Shown here in pieces: positions 1-9,297 of a DNA stretch of 26,894 nt (positions within the stretch are counted from its first letter, which is position 1; each line of letters opens with the position of its first letter). The stretch comes from Chara braunii (taxonomy: Eukaryota; Streptophyta; Charophyceae; Charales; Characeae). The notes under the pieces were generated by a model that was not told the origin of the DNA, did no database searches, and worked only from the letters and a program-made list of their open reading frames with translations. The stretch spans positions 658,828 to 685,721 of the forward strand of contig BFEA01000190.1 in the NCBI GenBank assembly GCA_003427395.1, written 5' to 3'. The translations under genes were made by a program, and so were the position numbers.

Positions 1-36
<36 letters not shown>

Positions 37-1277
37 TTCTTTACTTTTAATGACCGTCGTGCCTTGTGCATGATGGTTGATTTAGGCACCTTCCTATCAT
101 CGAGGTAGGCATGTGTGCTTTATATTAACTGAATCCTCGGCCTCTTCAGTCGAAGAATTACTACCAATCCTAACCATCATAGCATGCGTCATAATAACGC
201 GCACACATTCTAATAAAATTTTCTCACTGATTTGCCTCGGCCTCAATGGTCTAGGAAATCGTTTCGAAGTGGAGTTTGAAAAAGAAAAAGAAAAACACAC
301 GCACTCTGAACTTCCGACCGATTTTATTATGGTGGTTGATGCCATCACTTTGTTGAATGTAAAAACATGGCCAAATATTTGGTCTGACAGCGCTCCTGAC
401 TTCACCACTGCCCTTCATGGCGAATACTTCGACATCAATGACGTGTATCCGCCCGCCACGACGATCGACGGCCCGACGACACGTTCGCAAAGTTGCTTTC
501 TTTTTTAAGACGCCACTCTCTTGCCAGATCCGTGCCACACGATACACTCTACGTCGCCGGGGTCGATGACCTGCGTCGATGGCAATGGACGCCAGCACAG
601 TGCAAAAGCACACACAATGCTGCGTTTGCCGGAAAAGGCCGCCGCCACTGAGCCCGATTTGCCCGTTGCACTTCCGCACGCCGCCTGCGGATTGTCGTCC
701 TCGTCACTACGTTTTGTTTTCTTTTTCGTGGTTTGGTCCAGCCCTTTCCCGCCGGACGAGGCTGGACCAGGCGGTCTCCACATGGGCACAGGATGCCGGA
801 CCACGGATGTGGGCAGGCCAAAAGGAAACGTCCTTGGGGGTCCCAACAAGGCCACAAAACGAAGAAAACTTCCTGATAGCTCAAGGTCGCCAGGAGTGTC
901 TAAAGACGCCCTATGTCCTAAGGCCATGACCCCTGATGTTAATGCTTAGAAAGCATGAATCTGGCGCGCAATTGGACCAGGTTTGTGCTAGCGTAGAGCT
1001 GGCGAATGGGACAACAGTCACACCGCCACCACTTTTTCGCCATACCGCCACCACTTTCCCTAGAACTTCGTTTTTTTTATCATTATCGTTGCGTACCTTC
1101 CTCACGTTTACCAGCCTCGGATAACAGCGGTTCGGCTTATGTCTTCGCCGCACTACTCAACAAATGTACAAAATGGGAATGAATCTTCCGCTATAACATG
1201 GAAATATGGGCTGTCATATTTTTTTACTTTTATTTTTATATTCTTCTCTCATATATCTCATCCTCTCGCTACCGGTA
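1..1277. other. Unassigned 5' flank with a leading T-run
   Basis: The window opens with 27 T residues, which could be the poly(A) tail of a minus-strand retroelement whose body would lie to the right. I recognise no such body. Positions 520-950 are GC-rich and open in several frames on both strands, but no translation resembles a known family and the frames contradict one another, so I do not call a gene. A short direct repeat (CCGCCACCACTTT) occurs near 1022 and 1044. The AT-rich stretch 1200-1265 precedes the LINE insertion site. Confidence 0.4.
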
Positions 1278-1288
1278 GTCTATTGTAT
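1278..1288 (+). repeat. Left target-site duplication of the LINE
   Basis: GTCTATTGTAT here is repeated exactly at 7725-7735, directly after the poly(A) tail. An 11-bp exact direct repeat (12 bp if the preceding A is counted) flanking an A-tailed element is the normal product of target-primed reverse transcription. It fixes both ends of the insertion. Confidence 0.92.
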
Positions 1289-1307
1289 CAGCGGTCCCCG
1301 ACGCACA

Positions 1308-2846
1308 TGGACGAATTTCAGGCTGCTCCTGCAGCAGCCCTAAGCAAGCCAGTCTCAAGGCTGTGGGCAGAACTCTCGACGTCCGGCCTCGAACCAGATC
1401 CTCCAGTCCTCGGTGCGCCCTCCTCCCCAGCAGGAGCATCCTCAAGGGCAGGCCCGTACTCATTCGAGCACAGTTTCCCAACACCCGCTGAGACATCAGG
1501 AGGTGGGTAATCAGCTAGATCCACAACGGGGGAACCAATGAGGAGCAGGCCCTCTAGCGGGAAGCCAAGGAGCGCAGGGCCCGACCCTCTATCAGGGGAA
1601 TGTAGGTTTCCCACAGTGGGCTGCCTCGCAACCAATGCCACTGTTAGGAAGCTCTCCGATGGCGCATTGGGCTCAGTCAGCCGGAGGGCCAGCTAGGCAG
1701 GTCTATCTAGTCAGTCAATAGGCGATCTATCAACAGCAACAGCAGCCGCCGCAACAGCAACAACAACATCAGCAACAACTCTAGCAGTACCCGCTGCAGG
1801 GTGGTCCAGCCCAGCTAGCCAATCATCAGATAGGATACCAACAGCATTACCTGCCGTCTGGACGGCCGGTTCAGCCTCAAGGGGGATGGGAAGCTCCAAG
1901 CTGTCAAGCGACGATCACACCCTCCCCGATGATTCGGTCTGTACCAGTGAGTACACAACAGGAACTCAGGGGCCGACAGGGGGAAGGGCCAGGCCTGTCG
2001 AGGCTTCAGAGCCCGAGGGGCGAGGCCCGGGAGGGGGCACAGGGGCCAGGGGGGCTTAGATAGTTGGGTGGGACTTTTATGGAGGCTCCGGGAGGAGCCC
2101 AGAGAGGCATGAGCGGAGAACCTGCAGGGCCGTCGTCTGCATCAGGCTCCAGAGTGGTGATGGGCAGCGAGTTCATCGGAGACAACCGTACACAGGGAGG
2201 TTCAGGGTTCCTCCGGGAAGAAGGCCCAGTCTCCTCGACAAGTAGCTCAGGTGACCCACTGGGAAGAAGGGAGGTAGACTCTGATACTTCTAGCAAACGA
2301 GGATATAAGAATGGGCAAGAACGCGACCACCGACCAATGGAAAGAAGGATGGTGCCGCTAGTCTGTGTGATGGCAAGTAGTACAACCTTCTTTCTGGGCT
2401 AGGCGCAGACAGACGGCAGACCGTACCTACCATCGGTTCTTACTGACAGAACGCCACTACCAGGGGAAATACTAACAAGAACAAATTTTTTATTTGGAGA
2501 TGTCTTCCCAATAAGGATTATCCCCCGGTCGGTAATGGTAAGCTGTGTGGTCCCGCTTGAGGAGAAGATCATGAAGTTCTACTTCCCAATATCGGATGCT
2601 CGATTAGATCCTCCAACGGCGGAAGCTCTCACTCAGGCAGGGGTGAAATGGTTTAACCTAGACGTTGTAAGAGAAGCAAATAGCCATGAGCTGGAGGCCA
2701 TTGCTTTAACTCAAGAAGTATCTGCAATCTTGCTCCCACGGGCGAATGAAAAACTCCCAGAACGGCGGAATCTGCGTTCCAGCTTCATATTAGACTCATT
2801 GGTGGAGGTCTGGCACTCTCCCACGCAGTCCAGTCAGGAGCTCTGA
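1308..2846 (+). pseudogene. LINE ORF1 remnant, Q/P-rich, six nonsense codons and no frameshift
   Basis: One reading frame (codons starting at multiples of 3) stays aligned for about 1.5 kb and is interrupted only by TAA at 1341, TGA at 1539 and TAG at 1719, 1782, 2061 and 2400, before TGA at 2844-2846. The N-terminal half is low complexity, rich in Q, P, G and S, with a poly-Q/P stretch at about 1728-1781. The last third, from about 2403, looks globular, with motifs such as FLFGDVFPIRIIPRS and VVPLEEKIMKFYFP. In LINEs this position encodes an RNA-binding chaperone of the retrotransposition RNP. I see no clear RRM or CCHC knuckle, so the role is inferred from position. The true N-terminus appears to be missing. 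ORF2 follows after about 100 bp. Confidence 0.75.
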
Positions 2847-2947
2847 GCAGAGCCCGATGCTACAGTCCCCAGGCCATAGAGGACCCAGGTGGGGTGACGA
2901 GTAGACAGAGTCCCGCATCCAAGAACAGACGGGGGAAAAGTCTGAGA

Positions 2948-5900
2948 ATGGTTAAGTTGAAGTTGGTAACATGGAATGTCCGCGGTCTGGGGGACACTAC
3001 AGGGAGGGAAAAAAGAAAGCAGGTCAAGTCTTGGATGTTCAGTCAGAAAGTAGACTGTCTCTGCCTACAAGAGAATAAGTTGGGGGAGGATAAGCTGGGC
3101 CTTGTCCAGGGTTGGTGGGATGGACCTTAGTACTGGTCACCAGCGCAGGGCACGCGAGGGGGGGTAGCCATTCTCCTCCATCATAACCTGCAGGCAGACG
3201 TACTGGACGCAGAAACGGAGCTCTGGGGAGATGGGTCTGGGTGAGGCTGCAAACGGGGCAAAGGGAATGGATCATTATGACCATCTATGCACCTTCCGAT
3301 CCAGCCTTGAGGGCGGATTTCTTCCAGGACCTAGCATGGATGGTTCCGCAGACAGAAGATTTAGTCATCATGGGGGACTGGAATTTGTCCACAGATAAGG
3401 CCCTCTGCAGGAACTCACGGTCGGCGGGAAAAAGGGATACCAGGGCGCTGTTGCAATGGGTACAGGACAGAGAACTTGCAGACCCCTTTAGGTCGCTGAA
3501 CCCCGATATTCCGGCATACACCTGGTATTCCAATATTCGGCGGGAGGGGGACCGAAGGGAGGTGACAAGGTGCAAGTTTGACTACTGTTTGGTGGGCAAG
3601 GCTCTTGTTCAGGCGGTGACACACGTCCGCCAAATCTTGCATCCTCTGTCAGACCATAAGCCAGTGGTGATAAAACTGGTGTTGTTAGGAGCGGTAGGAA
3701 GAGGAAGGAGCTACTTTAAATTGAACGCACAAAATTTGGAAGACCCGGGGGTGAAGGAGTGGGTGCGTAACCAGTGGGAGAGGTGGCAACACGCCAGACC
3801 GCACTTCTCCTCCATAGCAGAATGGCTTGACGGGGGCCTGGCGGTGGTCTCAGGTGTCCTAGACGTCTGTTCTAGAATTATAGCAAGGGACCGTAATAAG
3901 GAGGAAGACGTGTGCAGAAAAAGGGTAGAGGAGGCGGAAAGGAGAATGGAGGCGCACCCGATTTCGGAGTTGGTATGGGCAAAGGAGAGGGAAACCAGAC
4001 TAGTAGAACGGGAGAAGTTGCAAATAGACAAGCAGTTGAGGTGGCAAGAAATGTTGAAGGTTAAAGGGATACTGGTCCATGACAGGATGACGAGTGAGAC
4101 GTTCCGCAAATTATTGTCGAGTTCCTTTTTTCAGCAGGTGGTCCATCTAAACCATCCATTTGAACGAGATGCGCCACAAGCAACCCCCCATGAGGATATG
4201 TTGGAATTTGCAAGGCTATACTACGAGGACATCCTCACATCTAGGCGACTTCAGGACACAGTCGACTCGGATCTCTCACAGAAATTGGACATGTGTGAAG
4301 ATACGAAAATTCAGTTACTGGTGGAAGACAGGCTAGCGTTGGACAGACCGATCACGGAAGAGGAGTTGAGGCAGACGCTGAAGGTGATGGCCCCAGGGAA
4401 GTATCCTGGACGAGACAGCCTCACTGTAGAGTTCTACAGAGCCTGTTGGGAGGGGCTGGGGCCCACACTGGTGGAAGTCTATAACGAGGTTTTGCTGGAG
4501 GGTAAACTAGGAGGGTCCATTACGCATGGGGTAATTTTTGTGATGTTTAAAAAGGGAGATAAAATGAATATCAGAAATTATCGCCCCATCTCCGTCCTGA
4601 ACGTCAGTTACAAGTTGCTGGCAAAAACGTTGGCCCTACGGCTGGGTAGAGTCCTCCCCAGATTGGTGGAGAGAGACCAAGGAGCATTTGTGCAGGGTCG
4701 CTCGATTTTCATTAATATCCTGACGGTGATCGAATGCATCGAAGTCATCCAGGCGGAGAAGCTAGAATACGCAGTGTTGCTATTGGATATGAAGAAGGCC
4801 TACGACGTAGTAGGATGAGCCTTCGTTCTCACTACACTTAGGAAAATGAGATTTGGGCAAGGCTTCTGCAAATGGGTTATCGCCATGCACACACTCGCTA
4901 CTTCAGCAGTGCAGGTCAACGGGCATCTGTCAAACACGTTCCATCTGTCAAGATCCCTTCGACAAGGTTGTCCCCTAGCCCCCCTCCTGTTCGTACTATA
5001 GTTGGAAGTCCCACTGAACAGAATCCGCAAACATACAAGGATCCGTGGGCTGCCTGTTGCCATAGGAAAAGAATGCAGGGCAAAAACCTTGGCAGACGAC
5101 CTCTTTTTGATCTCAGCAAACATAGGAGAATCACTGGAGGCGGTTAAAGAAGTGTTGTCGGAGTACTTGCTGTTGACTGAGGCATCCGTCAATTGGAATA
5201 AGTCTACCTATTTGTTGCCGACTGAACAGAGGCTACAGGTGGACTGGGGTATGCAGAGGGTGGACCCGGAAACCGGAGAACGCTTTTCTGGGGGTGATGG
5301 TGAGCACGCAACTGATGAATGTCATCCAGGGGGTGATCCTACAGCAAAGAGTGGAAGCTAGACTGAGGATTTGGGGCTCCGCCTGGCATCTGTCTTTGTA
5401 CGGTAGGGCGCTGGTCATTAACGTGGCGCTGTTCTCACTCATTTGGTTTGTGGGAACGGTTAGAGAATTGGCAGCAACAGTAGTCTCTGAGATTAGGAGG
5501 TTAGCGGCGAGGTTCCTCTGGAAGCCCCGGGCGTCTGGGGAGGAGGGCTTCATGACGAAGGTGGCCTGGGAACTCATAACTTTTCCCAAGGAGCAGGGTG
5601 GGTTAGGCTTGATTGACCCACAACAAAAAAATCAAGCCCAACTGAGACAATGGCTGGCCAGGGTCGCAATGGCAGAGGTGAAGGAGGATTGAATCTTGTT
5701 GGCGGAGAGAATCCTGATGAGAGACTGGCAACTGAGTCGCGCAAAGGATGTATGGCTATGCTTCTTCGTGGAATCCTTCTTGAAGATGAAATTATCATCG
5801 GAGTTTTGGGATGTTGTGAGAAGGGCATGGCTCAAACACCCCCCGGAGATTCGAGAGTCGCTGCATACAAAAGAAGAAGTACTGCAACAAGGATTGTTTG

Positions 5901-7213
5901 AGAACTAGTTCATCACTGATGAGGCGGGCAACACATTTCGGGCAGGCTCAACCCTTGGCTCATTTGGCGAAGCTTGGATCTGCAGGGGAGTTTCTAGGAT
6001 TGCAGACCTTTGGTCCGACCCTTGGGGCACCTAAAAGCATTTCAGCGAGATCCAACCAAGCCTACAGGGGCTATGGCATTCAGAAGAGAATTGGTAAAAA
6101 ATCCAGCAGGCAATCCTAGCTCAGTGAAAACATCTTCTAGGCCCAGAGGGGATTGATCCTATAGGCACATGGTATGCCCCCCAATCAGTAGAAGGGAGGG
6201 GAGAACTCTGGGAGGTCCGGTAGAGGACGCAAAGTGGGTTCAGAGAGATTTGTAGGTGGTCTGTGGTAAAACAATCTACAACGGTTGTACCAGCAGGGGA
6301 GGAAGTAATTAGGGAATGGACAAACCCCCCTCAGGCGAGAGTGATTCAACATTTGAACAAGAAAGGGGGGCTGGTATCAACAAAATGGGTGGGTAGGGTG
6401 CCTCTACAGGAACTGACAATTGATCCAGAAGCTTAGAGGTGGGGAGGGGGTGTAGTCCCAAGGCTTAACCCCCGAGGCCTGGACATATCAAACATTACGG
6501 TGAGGGAGTCATACAAGCTGGCGGAACGCAGGACGAGAAACCCAGCGGAAGTAGCCGTGACTAAATGGAGCGCGGTTCTAATGGAAGACCTGCAGGGGAG
6601 GGAGGGTGACTTTGTGAAACTATAGAATATCTTACTCACCCTTCCGGACCTCAAATAAGCTAGCTTACTGTGGATGCTCTCGCTGCTGGTTACCCCCTCG
6701 GTGGTGTGGCTCTGTAGTAGAGGTATGGAAGCCCCCTTGAAGTGCTCCAAATGCTCGTGACCCTTCGAATCAACTAAACACCTATGGTGGGATTGCCCGA
6801 CGTGAAGGAAAATCTGGAGATGGTGGGAGGAACATTGGGGAAGATTGGGAGGGGAGGAGATTGTGTGGGACGAAAAATGGGTACTACTGGGCTTTGTGGG
6901 GAGTGAGAAGACAGGGAAAAAAGGTTGGCCATATGTGGTCCATGTGGCCAGGGCGGTCACTTGTTCGGTCATATGGGCCGACAGAAACCGCTTCAGGTTC
7001 GAGGGGCGCCCTTTCTCTGACGCTGAAACTAAAGCAGGCATCAAGAGAGGTCTACGTACAACCATTTGGGCTGACTGGTGTAGGAAAGCCAAATGCGGCA
7101 TAGGCCCAAGGAGACAACTTTGGTGGTTTCTGAGATCCTGGGCAAAGGGTAATCAGTTGGCCGGGGTTCATACCTCGCGGGGCCTGGTGATCTCAAAGTG
7201 GCTGAGCTCTTAA
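2948..7213 (+). pseudogene. LINE ORF2 remnant: APE endonuclease, reverse transcriptase, zf-RVT-like C-terminus
   Basis: The start is set at ATG 2948, followed directly by the endonuclease motif TWNVRGL. Further endonuclease motifs are CLQENK, TIYAPSD, MGDWN and SDHKPV. Reverse transcriptase motifs run from about 4380: APGKYPGRDSL, FKKGD with NYRPISVLN, DQGAFVQGRS, LLLDMKKAYD, RQGCPLAPLLF and the catalytic LADD near 5090. At 6710-6795 a CxxC...H...C pattern (CSKC, KHLWWDC) matches the plant zf-RVT region. Two frameshifts are needed, one near 3225 (a G lost from a G-run) and one near 5285-5293. Fourteen stops interrupt the frame: TAG 3128, TGA 4816, TAG 4999, TGA 5690, TAG 5906, TAA 6032, TAA 6095, TGA 6125, TAG 6221, TAG 6434, TAG 6623, TAA 6656, TGA 6758, TGA 6803. 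The natural end is TAA at 7211-7213. The stop at 4816 replaces the tryptophan expected after motif A. Confidence 0.93.
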
Positions 7214-7724
7214 GCGACGATAGTTATATAGAGGTAGTAGGTAGGGGTTGGGGATAAGTTGCAGTATAGGTGGACCAGGGTCCCTCGGTCAGTAAGGGGG
7301 AGGATAGAGAGGGCCAAGGACCTAACCAGGGCACTCGGTTGGTAGGGACGCAGTGGTCCATTAGGAGAGTGCTAGGGAAGGGAAGGGGGGAACAGTAGGT
7401 TCCACCAGGTTGGTTAGGCCTGGTCGTCGCTTTAGACGCCAAGTAGTAGGAAGAGTAATGAATTTTAAATAGTCTGATGTATTTTAGTATGGTGGAGAAG
7501 AGGAGATTAGCAGTGTCTGAGAAGTGAGGATGGCTTGAATCCGGTTCAGTTTATGTGTCTGTGTATCGAAGATTGGGTTCCCGGTTCGGCTGGGACCGTA
7601 AGCTAAACTGGCTGCTGCTGCCAGGATAACTCCGGGTTGAATTGTGAGGTCCCCGGCCTCGATGATTAATTGTTTTGAAATATAATAATACTCAATTGTT
7701 TTTTCAAAAAAAAAAAAAAAAAAA
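7214..7724 (+). other. LINE 3' UTR and poly(A) tail
   Basis: About 490 bp of non-coding sequence follows the ORF2 stop. It is G-rich at first (7240-7440) and AT-rich at the end, where TAATTGTTTT and CAATTGTTTT flank AATATAATAATAC. It ends in 19 A residues at 7706-7724, then the right target-site copy. The AT-rich block may serve as the polyadenylation signal region. No gene lies here. Confidence 0.8.
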
Positions 7725-7735
7725 GTCTATTGTAT
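7725..7735 (+). repeat. Right target-site duplication of the LINE
   Basis: This is an exact copy of 1278-1288, directly after the A-tail. Its last four bases are also the first bases of the left inverted repeat of the element at 7732-8020, so the LINE inserted at that element's border. Confidence 0.92.
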
Positions 7736-8020
7736 AGTACGGAGGAACACCAACCAACCCGGATCTCTCCCTGGTGGCCCATGGGGAAGGTTGGCACCAC
7801 AACAGTAGTGCAAGAGCAAGGCTGTACCATACCAGTGATGAGGGACTGGTACAGCCTTGCTCTTGGACCACTGTTGTGGTGCCAACCTACCCCAGCGATA
7901 CTGACCGTAGATAACAGAGATCAACGGCCAGATTCTCGTAATCCGTGCAAGTGGGACCTTGCCCCCGTGGGCTACGGGTAGGGAGAGATCCGGGTTGGTT
8001 GGTGTTCCCCCGTACTACAC
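7732..8020. mobile_element. Non-autonomous inverted-repeat DNA element (MITE-like) with a nested hairpin
   Basis: Outer arms 7732-7772 and 7980-8020 are reverse complements over 41 bp with two mismatches (left end GTATAGTACGGAGG, right end reading inward GTGTAGTACGGGGG). Inside lies a second, independent inverted repeat, 7789-7829 against 7847-7887 (41 bp, two mismatches, 17-nt loop). No coding capacity is present. If the terminal TA is the target duplication, the core is GTACGG...CCGTAC, which would suit a Tc1/mariner-like origin; the superfamily is not certain. The LINE insertion at its left edge shows that this element is the older of the two. Confidence 0.8.
7789..7887. repeat. Inner long hairpin within the MITE-like element
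   Basis: Two 41-bp arms flank a 17-nt loop (7830-7846), with a near-perfect stem read by eye. It is separate from the outer terminal repeats, so this is either a nested insertion or a structural core. A transcript would fold into a strong stem-loop of small-RNA precursor size, but nothing here shows transcription. Confidence 0.8.
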
Positions 8021-8179
8021 GGTGATGGGGGGTGGGCAGGCATTGCCGATGGGGGAAATCGGCCGTGCTATTTTCTGTAGCGCCGAGTAATTGCCAGTCA
8101 CTGCACCTCCCCCTACCCCTCCCCCCCAAAACCCCACATGGCGGTGTCTAATGGCCAATATTGTCGCTGCATAGCAACC

Positions 8180-8330
8180 AACAGCATCAGCCAAGGTCCT
8201 GTCAATGCTGGCTTGGGGAGCCAACGGGTTATCTGTAGCTGGTAGACCACCAAACTTGCCAGGCGTATGGGGATTGAGCCCACGCCCTCCTGAATGCAAC
8301 TTCTGTGCCTTACCAATTGAGTCGTTTTTG
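8180..8330 (-). mobile_element. tRNA-derived SINE remnant (copy 1)
   Basis: On the minus strand the 5' part reads as a degenerate tRNA: a box A-like ACTCAATTGGTAAGGC (about 8306-8322), then GCATTCAGGAGGGCG, then a box B-like GGGCTCAATCCCC (about 8269-8282). The same order and the shared GCATTCAG block occur in the copy at 22352-22605. Beyond the head, both copies share ACCAGCTA...AGATA and a GGCT..CCCC block. The 3' limit here is uncertain. The copy lies just upstream of the NudC leader. Confidence 0.65.
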
Positions 8331-8339
8331 TCTTTGTGC

Positions 8340-8642
8340 ATTTCGTTTCATGAGTAGTGCGGCGAGGGTTTGTTTGCGAGCCATAGAAATAGAGTAATCG
8401 TGCTGCAGTCCGCACGAAATACACCGCAGGGATTGTTCACGACCCACCCACAGAAGAAGAGTAATCGTGCTGCGACTAAGGGAGTCGTCGTTCGTTGCTG
8501 CGTCTAAGGGGGAGAGTCGTTCGTGGTGCGTGTAAGCGGAGGAGGAGCCGTTTTGGCCGAAGAGAGGCATTTGCCAACTAAGGGGAGAGAAGAGAGAGAG
8601 AGAGAGAGAGGGAGGGGAGAGGAGAGAGAGAGAGAGGGAGAG
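8340..8642 (+). promoter_or_regulatory. Putative NudC promoter and GA-rich 5' leader
   Basis: The 300 bp between the SINE remnant and the start codon is the only room for a proximal promoter. I see no convincing TATA box. A 16-bp direct repeat (AGAGTAATCGTGCTGC) occurs at 8391-8406 and 8458-8473. The last 55 bp before the ATG are almost pure GA, a common property of plant TATA-less promoters and leaders. The transcription start cannot be placed from sequence alone. Confidence 0.45.
8588..8642 (+). repeat. GA-rich microsatellite in the 5' leader
   Basis: An interrupted (GA)n/(GAGG)n tract ends one base before the ATG at 8643. It is in frame with the start and contains no stop, so an extended open frame runs back to about 8523. 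The NudC-like sequence begins only at the ATG at 8643. Confidence 0.7.
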
Positions 8643-9297
8643 ATGGCGATCTTGTCAGAGATCGAAGATGATTCGAAACGTGATCGTGCAGAGGCTGTGA
8701 AGGAGGAAAGAGCAGTGCCGAATCCGGTATCGCCTTCCGGTGTATCCACGTCAGAGCCTGCAGGGAAGTTCGATGATGCCTTAGAGACACTGCTGCGACA
8801 GCATCAGTCAAACCCGCTCCCATTCCTTGACACCGTGTTTGACTTTCTGGACAGAAAGTCGTTCTTGTTCGCGGACGATAACGCTCCTTCTGCAGTCTCC
8901 GATCTCGTCGCGGAAGCCAAGAGGAGAAGGGTGGAGAGATTGAAATCCACGTCCTCGGCGGCAAAGCTGAGAGCGGCGTCGCCGTCGCCGTCGGTAGATG
9001 GTGCTGCTGGAACTAGAGACGATGGTGCGAAAGTCGGCGCTCCTGCTGTGGGGAAGAAGCGTGATCAGCCTCCATCAGCAGGAGGAGCGGGGTCCACCGA
9101 CGATGGACTTGGACGTGGTGGGGGTGCGGAAGGAAATCTGCACCCCAAGGCTCAGCCCAAGGCTGAAGAAGGGAAGGAGAACGCCAAAGCAGATCCGATC
9201 GATTTGAATGCGAAGCCTGACGACAGCGTGAAAGGCGATGGCAAGGCAGACGGGAAGCAAGAGGAGGAGGAGGAGGAGGACGGCGGCAAAGGCATAA
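8643..9297 (+). CDS. NUDC: NudC exon 1: N-terminal domain and acidic linker (residues 1-218)
   Basis: The ATG at 8643 follows the GA-rich leader and begins [10 protein letters not shown]. The exon covers the NudC N-terminal helical domain (about residues 42-75), a basic stretch [11 protein letters not shown] (91-101) and a disordered Ala/Gly/Lys/Glu-rich linker. The donor is ATAA|GTAAGC at 9297/9298. Read-through past it gives only hydrophobic low-complexity residues encoded by pyrimidine-rich intron DNA, which supports ending the exon here. The last base (A 9297) joins AG of exon 2 to make a Lys codon. Confidence 0.92.

Larger units (their letters stand above)
1289..7724 (+). mobile_element. 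L1-type LINE retrotransposon, 6.4 kb, non-autonomous (both ORFs broken)
   Basis: The element carries, in order, a glutamine/proline-rich ORF1, an APE-type endonuclease, a reverse transcriptase, a C-terminal zinc-knuckle region, an AT-rich 3' UTR and a 19-nt A-tail at 7706-7724. It is flanked by an exact 11-bp target-site duplication. There are no long terminal repeats. The first ATG (1307) is out of frame with the main ORF1 frame and almost no 5' UTR is present, so the copy is probably slightly 5'-truncated. Endonuclease, RT and zf-RVT order is typical of plant L1 elements. Nonsense codons far outnumber indels, and the copy cannot make its own proteins. It sits about 0.9 kb upstream of the NudC start codon in the same orientation. 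Confidence 0.93.

Noticed and set aside
505-949. Four overlapping open frames of 111-142 codons on both strands
   Set aside because: This is a GC-rich segment with mutually exclusive frames and no recognisable family. Evidence is too weak for a gene call.
6433-7101. 222-codon minus-strand open frame
   Set aside because: It is antisense to the LINE ORF2 C-terminal region, whose + frame carries the zf-RVT-like motif. The minus frame is a shadow.
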